39,624 nucleotides of DNA from Methylophaga lonarensis MPL (GTDB lineage Bacteria > Pseudomonadota > Gammaproteobacteria > Nitrosococcales > Methylophagaceae). Both the position numbers and the translations under genes were made by a program. Shown here one piece after another: positions 1-5,668 of this stretch; position 1 is the first letter of the stretch; every line of letters begins with the position of its first letter. Where the stretch lies: NCBI RefSeq assembly GCF_000349205.1, contig NZ_APHR01000042.1:1-39624 (forward strand). The letters are read 5' to 3'. Under the pieces are notes generated by a model, which did not search any database, was not told the origin of the DNA, and worked only from the letters and a program-made list of their open reading frames with translations.

Positions 1-89
1 GACGATCAGACTATAATCGGCATATCAAACCTGATACCCTGAGCTATGTCCGTTGATTTGAATCGCTGTATCCCAAACTCATCCATCTG

Positions 90-896
90 ATGCTGGATAC
101 GGTGTTTGTGGTTGATCGCGACAACCAGATTGTTTTTGTCAGTGATGCCTGTGAGTCATTGCTTGGTTATCAAGCCAAAGAGCTGATTGGCACGCCGATC
201 ACCGACTATATGCACCCGGATGATCTGGCATTGACACGGGACTCTATTGATCGGGTCATGAGCGGCCAGTCCCACGTGGATTTTAGAAACCGTTATATGC
301 GCAAGGATGGCAGTGTTGTGCATATTCAGTGGTCAGCACGCTGGTCCGAAGACGACGGGGTGCGGGTAGGTGTGGCCCGTGACGTGACTGCGCTCAGGCA
401 AGCCGAGGAGGAGTTACGTTTTCTCGCCCATCATGATTCACTGACAAAACTGCCCAATAGAACCCTGCTCTATGAACGACTGGAATCAGGTCTGGCAATG
501 GCACGTCGCCACCATACTGGTCTGGCCTTGTTGTTTCTGGATATCAACGATTTTAAAGGTATTAATGATGTCTATGGCCATGCAATGGGCGACCGTGTGC
601 TCTGTGAGATAGCCCAGCGCCTGCAAGGTTGTGTTCGTGAGACAGACACCGTGGCCCGGATGGGGGGCGATGAGTTTATCGTTTTATTGACCGGCATCCA
701 GTCAACCGATGCTGTCTCTGCCAAAGTGGACAGCATTCTGGCGGTTATGGCCGAGCCTTTGGCGGCAGGGTTTGCCGAACTTCGCATGCCATCCTGCAGT
801 ATAGGTGTCGCCAGTTATCCTCAAGACGGCGAGGATGCAGATACGTTGTTAAGTCACGCCGATGACCAAATGTACCAGATCAAAAAGCGTCATTAG
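90..896 (+). CDS. PAS-GGDEF diguanylate cyclase (N-terminus uncertain)
   Basis: Predicted diguanylate cyclase making c-di-GMP from two GTP, controlled by a PAS sensor. A PAS domain covers about residues 1-105 and ends in the usual DVTALRQAEEEL linker. The GGDEF domain covers about 106-268, with the intact motif GGDEF at 192-196. A product-inhibition I-site, RETD (183-186), lies exactly five residues before it. There is no EAL domain. The ATG at 90 has no Shine-Dalgarno sequence. The same frame is open upstream to a TGA at 54-56, and those codons look like the PAS N-terminal helix (ESLYPKLIHL). The protein therefore either starts at a site not recognised here or is a longer gene cut by an in-frame stop. 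The cyclase call is firm; the N-terminus is not. Confidence 0.85.
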   Translation: MLDTVFVVDRDNQIVFVSDACESLLGYQAKELIGTPITDYMHPDDLALTRDSIDRVMSGQSHVDFRNRYMRKDGSVVHIQWSARWSEDDGVRVGVARDVTALRQAEEELRFLAHHDSLTKLPNRTLLYERLESGLAMARRHHTGLALLFLDINDFKGINDVYGHAMGDRVLCEIAQRLQGCVRETDTVARMGGDEFIVLLTGIQSTDAVSAKVDSILAVMAEPLAAGFAELRMPSCSIGVASYPQDGEDADTLLSHADDQMYQIKKRH

Positions 897-1053
897 TTGT
901 TCCGATATCCATCCTCAAGGTCGATATTACACGGACACTGCCACTGGCCATTAGCCGAATGATCTGTCCAGCAACCACATCTACCACAACACCGCTGTAT
1001 TTCCGCCCTGACTTGAATGCATTGACGATGTTAACTTGCAACAAGCAGACGGC

Positions 1054-1096
1054 CAGACACGATTGAGCACTTCAATTAACTGTGACCCTTTAGGTC
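1054..1096. repeat. Degenerate copy of intergenic palindromic repeat
   Basis: This 43-base segment aligns without gaps to 3379-3421, with 34 of 43 identical positions. The internal small stem (GATTG pairing with CAATT) is kept. The 5' arm of the outer stem seen in the other copy is missing here. Confidence 0.5.
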
Positions 1097-1122
1097 CAAA
1101 GACAGAACCATAAAACTGGTAG

Positions 1123-1147
1123 GTTGGGCTGAGGTACGAAGCCCAAC
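1123..1147. repeat. REP-like palindrome
   Basis: A perfect 8-bp inverted repeat, GTTGGGCT (1123-1130) and AGCCCAAC (1140-1147), separated by the 9-base loop GAGGTACGA. The shape and sequence resemble the dispersed GTGGGCT...AGCCCAC palindromes found between genes in many proteobacteria. Only one clear copy was seen in this window. Confidence 0.5.
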
Positions 1148-1240
1148 AATCAAGTTGCCGCTCCCTTGATCACAATTAATCGTTTTACATAAATTTCACT
1201 GGCAATTGATGACAATGATGCTTTCTTAAAGAGCATGGTC

Positions 1241-1825
1241 ATGCGTAGAACGATACGTAGAAATTCAGTGATCGCACTTGCCTTGCTCTGCTTGCTGCTA
1301 GCGGTGCTACTGATTGCTGAACCGGGCCGATTACTCAAACTGGACAAAGCCTTGGCCGTACATGGCTTCCAGACGGGATTTAAACTCGATCACCATCTTC
1401 TCGCCACACTCCCTTCTGATAAACCCTATCTCGTTACAGCCGTCTTTGCTGAGTGTCCGGATGTTTGTCCGATGAACATGAACACATTGGCCCATCTGGC
1501 TGAGCGCTTCAAAGATGATTTAGGGTTTGTTTTGATTTCACTGGATGTTGGCGCTGACAAAACGGGAGTTCAAGCCTGGGCGGAATTAGCGTTGCCCGGT
1601 GCGATGGTGATTCATGCCGATGTCGATGCGCAGCTTCGACAGATCATGCGTCAACTACCCGAGTCTTTCTATCCCGCGAAAGGAACCATTCATCACTCTG
1701 GTGCCATTTACCTGATGTATCCAAATAGACCCGGACTTATCAAATACCGTGCTCAGGATCGTCAGTACATCTACGACGATATTTTGACCTTAAAACTAAA
1801 CAGGCAACAACATGCAAGCAGCTGA
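1241..1825 (+). CDS. SCO1/SenC family thioredoxin-fold protein
   Basis: Member of the Sco family of membrane-anchored periplasmic proteins with a thioredoxin fold, known for copper delivery to the CuA site of cytochrome oxidase or for thiol redox work. An N-terminal membrane anchor covers about residues 9-26. The copper/thiol motif CPDVC (C72, C76) is present, and a histidine pair HH (151-152) sits where Sco proteins keep their third ligand. The start at 1241 is chosen because AAAGAG lies 7 bases before it; the ATG at 1235 would leave no spacing. The 3' end overlaps the downstream chemoreceptor gene by 14 bases, suggesting translational coupling. No oxidase genes are in the window, so copper delivery is unproven and redox or copper sensing is equally possible. 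Confidence 0.82.
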   Translation: MRRTIRRNSVIALALLCLLLAVLLIAEPGRLLKLDKALAVHGFQTGFKLDHHLLATLPSDKPYLVTAVFAECPDVCPMNMNTLAHLAERFKDDLGFVLISLDVGADKTGVQAWAELALPGAMVIHADVDAQLRQIMRQLPESFYPAKGTIHHSGAIYLMYPNRPGLIKYRAQDRQYIYDDILTLKLNRQQHASS

Positions 1826-3368
1826 GCTGGAAGTCTCCGAAAATATCAAGCAACGTGCTTCGAAAGATAACATCGCCAATGACTGGCTGGTGTTCTGGAT
1901 CTTGCTTGCCCACTTGCCAGTGGTCATGTTTGTGGTGCCCTATGGCTACGGAACACAACTGGCAGGAACGGTTCCCGCGGTGTTAATTGTTTTTGCTGCA
2001 TGGCTGATGCTCAGAGTTGCTGTCGGCTCATTTCTCAGCAGAGCTTTTCTGGCAGTCGCATTGATGATGATGTCGATGATTTTGATCATGCAGCAGTTTG
2101 GCCGGCTGGAAATGCATTTTCATATCTTCGTTGCATTGGCGTTTCTTGTGGTCTGGCGCGATTTCAGAGTGTTGTTGATCGCTGCGGCGACCATTGCGGT
2201 GCATCATGCACTGGCCGTGCCGCTACAGCTGGCCGAAACCAGTATCGGCGGTATGCCGTTTGTCGTTTATGGCGGCAGTTGTGACTGGCCAACGTTCTTT
2301 ACGCATGCTGCTTTTGTGGTGGTCGAAACCGCCGTGCTGACCTTTGTCTGCATCAGAATGAAATCACGCTTCGATCTGACCAATCAATTGATGGCTGTGA
2401 TGCTGAGTTCTGCTGATCACCGTGATTTGACACTCAAGATCAAGCATCAGGAGCAGGAAAAGTCGGCCGACAAGACCTTTATTGATTCATTTAACGGCTT
2501 TTATGAATTGATGCGCTCGTCGTTTTCTGGCTTCAGAGAGCAGGCAGCGACGTTGCGTGATATGTCGTCCAATTCTTTGCGTAACGCAGAGCAGAATTTA
2601 GCAAAGCTGAACCAGCAAAGCGGCAGTGTTGAAACAGCTGCTGCAGCGGCTCTGGAAATGAGTCACAGCATTGCTGAGGTTGCCAAAATCACGCTGGATA
2701 CGGCTGATCGCTCGATAAAAACGGCAGACCAGTTATCAAACTGTCGCAGCAAATCAACACAAGCCTCACAAAAAGTGGTGGCACTGGTTGACGAGCTTCT
2801 GGACGTTTCGCAGCAGTTTCAACAGCTGGAAACTAACACTCATTCGATCAGAAATGCTGTCACCTTGATAAGCGAAATCGCCGAACAGACAAATTTACTG
2901 GCGTTAAATGCCTCAATAGAAGCTGCTCGTGCCGGAGTCCATGGGCGTGGTTTTGCAGTAGTGGCTTCAGAGGTCAGAAACCTGGCTGAAAAAAGCCAGG
3001 GTGCATCACAGGAAATTATCGCCGTTGCCGAGAGTATTAATTCGGCTGTTAGGCTGATGACCGGCAAAATTGCTGATAGCAAAAACAGCGGCACTAGTAC
3101 GGTTCATTTGGTGGATGAGGCCAACCATCTGCTCGCTGAGGCCGTGGACTATTGTGATGAAATCAGGGATCTGAACACTGCCATTTCGCAAATGCTGGAA
3201 CAACAGACCGCCGTCTCAGCAGAAATGAGCGAAATGATGCATGCCATTCAGAACTCAAATACGCTAATTAACCGGTCTATTCAGGATGACTTAGAGATAA
3301 CCGCTGCAATCGATGGTGTTGGTCGAGCGATAGATGAAGATGCCAACCGGTTTACAATCAGCAACTGA
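1812..3368 (+). CDS. Methyl-accepting chemotaxis protein with histidine-rich membrane domain
   Basis: A 518-residue chemoreceptor. The N-terminal part (about 25-190) is a block of five or six hydrophobic helices with almost no periplasmic region, so sensing probably occurs within the membrane. It carries H34, the motif EMHFHIF (H102, H104) and an HH pair (131-132), which are candidate metal or heme ligands. From about residue 200 the protein is coiled-coil, with the conserved MCP hairpin tip around 353-375 ([18 protein letters not shown]). No HAMP domain is evident. The start lies inside the end of the Sco-like gene. The ligand is unknown; redox, oxygen or copper would fit the histidines and the partner gene. 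Confidence 0.9.
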   Translation: MQAAELEVSENIKQRASKDNIANDWLVFWILLAHLPVVMFVVPYGYGTQLAGTVPAVLIVFAAWLMLRVAVGSFLSRAFLAVALMMMSMILIMQQFGRLEMHFHIFVALAFLVVWRDFRVLLIAAATIAVHHALAVPLQLAETSIGGMPFVVYGGSCDWPTFFTHAAFVVVETAVLTFVCIRMKSRFDLTNQLMAVMLSSADHRDLTLKIKHQEQEKSADKTFIDSFNGFYELMRSSFSGFREQAATLRDMSSNSLRNAEQNLAKLNQQSGSVETAAAAALEMSHSIAEVAKITLDTADRSIKTADQLSNCRSKSTQASQKVVALVDELLDVSQQFQQLETNTHSIRNAVTLISEIAEQTNLLALNASIEAARAGVHGRGFAVVASEVRNLAEKSQGASQEIIAVAESINSAVRLMTGKIADSKNSGTSTVHLVDEANHLLAEAVDYCDEIRDLNTAISQMLEQQTAVSAEMSEMMHAIQNSNTLINRSIQDDLEITAAIDGVGRAIDEDANRFTISN

Positions 3369-3421
3369 ACCAAAAGGGCAGACGCGATTGTTCATTTCAA
3401 TTGACTCTAGCCCTTTTGGTC
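3369..3421. repeat. Long palindromic intergenic repeat, possible terminator
   Basis: A perfect 11-bp inverted repeat, ACCAAAAGGGC (3369-3379) and GCCCTTTTGGT (3410-3420), encloses a 30-base loop that can form a second small stem (CGATTG with CAATTG). It starts at the stop codon of the chemoreceptor gene, so it could end that transcript, although no T-run follows. A second, degenerate copy lies at 1054-1096, marking it as a repeat family. It also abuts the far end of the integron cassettes, where attC of cassette 3 is incomplete. Confidence 0.6.
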
Positions 3422-3461
3422 ATGGCCCTATTGATTACGCAGTGCCGTGCATGGTTATGTG

Positions 3462-3809
3462 TTATCCGAAAAAGCATGCGTGCTTGTCCTCAGCCACTAT
3501 CTTGAGAAAATCCTTGAAAGACTTAACTTTTGGTGCTGGTTCATATCCGTGCCATTTTAGATCTGCTCGTTGCCAGAATACCTTCCAGCAGCCCTGAGTC
3601 TTAACAAAAGTGGCCTTCGCCACAGGTGTTTCCATGTTTTTTGAAGGATCTCGCCATTGCGGTCGTATTTCGAATATCTCGACACTCTGGCCATCAATTC
3701 TATAACCAAGATCTAACTTATTGCGGATGTGCGCGGGTGGGCGCCGCAGCTTCATGAAGTCCTCTATCTCCTTCTCGCATTTTTTTATTTCGAATTCACT
3801 TAGAGCCAT
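3462..3809 (-). CDS. DUF3024 family protein, integron cassette 3
   Basis: A 115-residue soluble protein of unknown function resembling the DUF3024 family, from memory often found in integron cassettes. Conserved-looking features are the N-terminal helix, RRPPAHIRNKLDLGYR, a central EIRPQW, and a C-terminal segment rich in aromatic residues (CWKVFWQRADLKWHGY). The cassette begins at 3840 (minus strand TTTTGTG). The R''-like core, minus strand ACATAAC at 3454-3460, follows the stop codon and matches the complement of the cassette's own first bases with one mismatch. The rest of its attC cannot be recognised. The start codon has only a weak upstream purine stretch. No function is proposed. Confidence 0.7.
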   Translation of the reverse strand: MALSEFEIKKCEKEIEDFMKLRRPPAHIRNKLDLGYRIDGQSVEIFEIRPQWRDPSKNMETPVAKATFVKTQGCWKVFWQRADLKWHGYEPAPKVKSFKDFLKIVAEDKHACFFG

Positions 3810-3834
3810 GATATTTCACTTATACCTCACGAAC

Positions 3835-3912
3835 ACAAAACGCCCACAGCATGCGCCGATTGGGAGCAGCGAAGCAGCGTAAAGACGGTCGATGTGCAGC
3901 CGCTGCTTAGCT
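3835..3912 (-). other. attC recombination site of cassette 2
   Basis: On the minus strand the site runs from R'' AGCTAAG (3912-3906), which contains the stop codon of the antitoxin gene, to a degenerate R' GTTTTGT (3841-3835). R'' complements the first bases of its own cassette (GTTAGCT at 4504-4498) in six of seven positions, which is the diagnostic relation of a cassette. The interior holds imperfect inverted segments. R' does not match the GTTRRRY consensus, so the site may be decayed. Confidence 0.6.
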
Positions 3913-4182
3913 ACGATCTTCATGCAAGCGACCTTCTACATACTTGTGGAGGATGCTGGCAACAAGTGTTTGGTAGGGGATACCTTCAGACAGCGCTTTT
4001 TTCTGCAGTCCCCGCAGGTCCTTGGAAGAAAGCCTAATGTTGATGCGAGCATCTTTCTTGAACATGGCTTCAGCATACTGTTGATGCCGCACTTTACGAT
4101 CTTCAATATCTGGTGCCCGCAGCAACTCGTCAGCATCAAACGCGTCCAGAATTTCTTGCTCTTCTTTTTCCAGTTTGCTCAT
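3907..4182 (-). CDS. BrnA/CopG-like antitoxin, integron cassette 2
   Basis: A 91-residue protein resembling type II antitoxins of the BrnA/CopG kind. The N-terminal half is acidic. The C-terminal segment, about 45-85, has the ribbon-helix-helix pattern INIRLSSKDLRGLQKKALSEG followed by IPYQTLVASILHKY. It would bind and neutralise the upstream toxin and repress the shared promoter. Its ATG overlaps the toxin stop codon (ATGA), so the order is toxin then antitoxin, as in brnTA. Its own stop codon lies inside attC of cassette 2. The family is assigned from the sequence pattern; the pairing rests on overlap and order. Confidence 0.75.
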   Translation of the reverse strand: MSKLEKEEQEILDAFDADELLRAPDIEDRKVRHQQYAEAMFKKDARINIRLSSKDLRGLQKKALSEGIPYQTLVASILHKYVEGRLHEDRS

Positions 4183-4457
4183 TTCGAACCTCCCAAATAG
4201 GTTTTTGTCGCCTTCCGGCTCGGAATGATCGTTTTCAGAAAAACTTCATCTTCCGACTCTACAAAGGGCACGAGATAAACGTATCCCTCTATTTCAATGA
4301 CATGAATCTGCTGGCCTGGATACCGCTCCTTGTTTGGATGCTCGAAAGTATCCAAGATACCACCTATCGAGATGTGCAAAACCACATCCTCAAAAGAGAT
4401 GTTCCTTTCCGTTTGCAGAAGCTTATTTTTCTCAGGATTCCACGTAATAGGTTTCAT
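4179..4457 (-). CDS. BrnT-like toxin, integron cassette 2
   Basis: A 92-residue protein resembling BrnT-type RelE-fold ribonuclease toxins, which cleave RNA and halt translation. Visible features are the opening WNPEKNKLL, the segment ISFEDVV, the block HPNKERYPGQQI and the C-terminal VFLKTIIPSRKATKTYL. The Arg and Lys residues of that tail are candidates for the active site. It is the first gene of cassette 2, and the antitoxin start overlaps its stop. No clear Shine-Dalgarno sequence is present in the 46-base leader from the cassette edge (4503), but a palindrome there may be the operator. A stable toxin-antitoxin cassette would help keep an otherwise silent array from being lost. Confidence 0.72.
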   Translation of the reverse strand: MKPITWNPEKNKLLQTERNISFEDVVLHISIGGILDTFEHPNKERYPGQQIHVIEIEGYVYLVPFVESEDEVFLKTIIPSRKATKTYLGGSK

Positions 4458-4470
4458 TAATCGGATTCTA

Positions 4471-4483
4471 GCACATTGTGTGC
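4471..4483. promoter_or_regulatory. Palindrome in leader of the BrnT/BrnA-like cassette
   Basis: GCACA (4471-4475) and TGTGC (4479-4483) form a perfect inverted repeat with a 3-base centre. On the minus strand it is followed directly by TAGAAT, a possible -10 element, and then by the toxin ATG. This fits an operator for autoregulation by the antitoxin and a promoter carried inside the cassette. It rests on position and symmetry only. Confidence 0.35.
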
Positions 4484-4497
4484 TTTATGTACTCAGT

Positions 4498-4569
4498 AGC
4501 TAACGCCACGCTTTGCGGCTGGTTTGCAGCGCAGCGGAAAACCAGTCCGACAACAGCGCTTTGTTATGC
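4498..4569 (-). other. attC recombination site of cassette 1
   Basis: A well-preserved 72-base attC. On the minus strand it starts with R'' GCATAAC (4569-4563) and ends with R' GTTAGCT (4504-4498). R'' is the exact complement of GTTATGC, the first bases of the cassette at 5062-5056. Inside, CTGGTTT pairs with AAACCAG. The stem extends by CGG/CCG with one unpaired A, the kind of extrahelical base expected in attC hairpins. The stop codon TAA of the cassette gene lies within R''. Confidence 0.85.
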
Positions 4570-5040
4570 AAGGGTTCCAATTGCATTTTCCATTTGTTCG
4601 GTGCCGTTCGGGCCAACGATATAGTTTCCATTTTTGTCTTTCTTCCTGGCCTGGGCTAGCCGGATCTTATCGGGAAACGTATTTATAAGAGCAATGAGAT
4701 CTTTTTCTCCAATGTCAAGACCCAACTGTTCATTTAACGTTGAGAATCTCACGATTTGATAATTATTTGCAGCCATATAGCCAACAATTTTTGATAAAAG
4801 TAATTTTTTCTTCTTATCTCGCGCATCGAATACTAATGCCACAATTTGCATTAATAAGAATGCGACCAATACTGCAATCAAAGTGAATAATTTGTGCTTT
4901 TGGAGAAACGGTATTCTATCGAACAAATCAAACCATGCTCCAACTACGAAAGGCGCAACTAAAAAGCCAATCCAGATAATCTGCATGTGCGTTGAATCTT
5001 TCATAATCTCGTATACGGTTTTTATGTCTCTAATCTTCAT
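4564..5040 (-). CDS. Two-helix membrane protein of unknown function, integron cassette 1
   Basis: A 158-residue protein not recognised as a known family. Two hydrophobic helices cover about residues 20-37 and 50-71. They are followed by a basic turn (DARDKKKKLLL) and a soluble tail of about 85 residues that is probably cytoplasmic. The tail has helical stretches (KIVGYMAANNYQIVRFSTLNEQLG) that could be a small winged-helix-like fold, but that is a guess. The reading frame is AT-rich compared with its surroundings, as expected for acquired cassette DNA. GAGG lies 6 bases before the ATG. It is the first cassette after the attI-side crossover and so would be the best expressed from an integron promoter. 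Confidence 0.75.
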   Translation of the reverse strand: MKIRDIKTVYEIMKDSTHMQIIWIGFLVAPFVVGAWFDLFDRIPFLQKHKLFTLIAVLVAFLLMQIVALVFDARDKKKKLLLSKIVGYMAANNYQIVRFSTLNEQLGLDIGEKDLIALINTFPDKIRLAQARKKDKNGNYIVGPNGTEQMENAIGTLA

Positions 5041-5055
5041 AGATTTCCTCAGATT

Positions 5056-5062
5056 GCATAAC
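5056..5062 (-). other. attI-side crossover point (start of cassette 1)
   Basis: Minus-strand GTTATGC, cut between G (5062) and TT. It is the boundary between the integrase-side sequence and the first cassette, identified because the R'' of the cassette 1 attC (GCATAAC) is its exact complement. The attI site should extend from here toward the integrase gene. Confidence 0.7.
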
Positions 5063-5071
5063 AGTATGTTA

Positions 5072-5090
5072 ATGAGGTCTTCGACCTCAT
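5072..5090. repeat. Short hairpin between array and integrase, copy 1
   Basis: ATGAGGTC (5072-5079) and GACCTCAT (5083-5090) form a perfect 8-bp stem with a TTC loop. A second, less perfect version (ATGAGGTC-TGT-GACCT) lies at 5203-5218. The two copies flank the stretch where an attI site and the array promoter would be expected, so they may be protein-binding sites. Function unknown. Confidence 0.45.
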
Positions 5091-5143
5091 AATAATAATT
5101 AGTGGGGATGCCTTATAGTATCTCAAAGCGATTGCATTAAAAT

Positions 5144-5173
5144 TTGTAACCATATGACTTTATTGGGTATATT
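5144..5173 (+). promoter_or_regulatory. Candidate promoter of the integrase remnant
   Basis: TTGTAA (5144-5149) and TATATT (5168-5173), separated by 18 bases, point toward the integrase gene about 100 bases downstream. No LexA box of the CTGT-N8-ACAG form, as known for some integron integrases, was seen. Confidence 0.3.
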
Positions 5174-5202
5174 CGCATAGTCACAAGATGTGAGCAGTAA
5201 TT

Positions 5203-5218
5203 ATGAGGTCTGTGACCT
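5203..5218. repeat. Short hairpin between array and integrase, copy 2
   Basis: ATGAGGTC, then TGT, then GACCT, repeating the core of the hairpin at 5072-5090 in the same orientation. It sits 59 bases before the integrase start codon. Confidence 0.4.
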
Positions 5219-5276
5219 TTTAATTGCTGGCTATTTCGATGTTGTTCCAACACCTTAAGGGTGAGGGGCTGGGTTC

Positions 5277-5615
5277 ATGGCAAAATCTCCGTTTCTCGAG
5301 TCCATCAGGACTTTCATGATTGTCCGTAATTACAGTCGGCGAACCATTGATACGTATCTGTATTGGATCAAATATTTCATACTGTTCCATCACAAGCAAC
5401 ACCCTGACAAGCTCGGAGCCACTGAGATCGAAGCATTTCTGAGCTATCTGGCGGTGCAGCGGAAGGTGTCGGTGTCGACACAGTCTATCGCACTGAATGC
5501 TTTGGTCTTTCTGAAGACGAAATTCCTGCAGCAAGCGTTGGAACCGTTGCATCATTTCCAGAAGTCTCACCGGCAACGCAAGCTACCGGCACAATCAAGG
5601 TGTCAGCCAGCTTGA
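5277..5615 (+). pseudogene. Truncated integron integrase IntI (N-terminal third only)
   Basis: The first ~104 residues match the N-terminal, core-binding part of integron integrases. Visible are a SPFLESIRTFM opening, the YSRRTIDTYLYWIKYFI helix, then HPDKLGATEIEAFLSYLA, RKVSVSTQSIALNALVFL and FQKSHRQRKLP. Full IntI proteins are about 320 residues. The catalytic half with the Arg, His and Tyr residues is missing: after RKLP the frame runs into unrelated sequence and stops at 5615. GAGGGG lies 8 bases before the ATG, so the start is sound. The gene faces away from the cassettes, which is the classical integron arrangement. It cannot catalyse recombination, so the array is probably frozen unless an integrase acts in trans. 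Confidence 0.88.
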
Positions 5616-5668
5616 TCTGCCGCTTTTTGATTTTGCCTTGAAGCATTCCAGTTCTTAATCAAAACGCC

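Larger units (their letters stand above)
897..1240. other. Intergenic gap with repeat-like sequence, no gene seen
   Basis: This 344-base stretch has no convincing coding region on either strand. It holds a degenerate copy (1054-1096) of the palindromic repeat found at 3369-3421, and a REP-like hairpin at 1123-1147. The AT-rich end (1180-1225) probably carries the promoter of the Sco-like gene, but no clear -35/-10 pair could be picked out. Confidence 0.6.

Noticed and set aside
3892-4460. Two plus-strand frames of 102 and 115 residues over the toxin-antitoxin pair
   Set aside because: They are antisense to the minus-strand genes, which have family patterns, overlapping starts and cassette borders.
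5100-5276. LexA box controlling the integrase
   Set aside because: No CTGT-N8-ACAG site was found in the upstream region, so SOS control is not claimed.
5220-5576. 118-residue minus-strand frame over the integrase remnant
   Set aside because: Antisense to a clear IntI-like translation; the reverse frame has no recognisable pattern.
5589-5655. Protein-like frame QLDLPLFDFALKHSS after the integrase remnant
   Set aside because: It could be the tail of another broken gene, but it is too short to assign and no start or family could be found.
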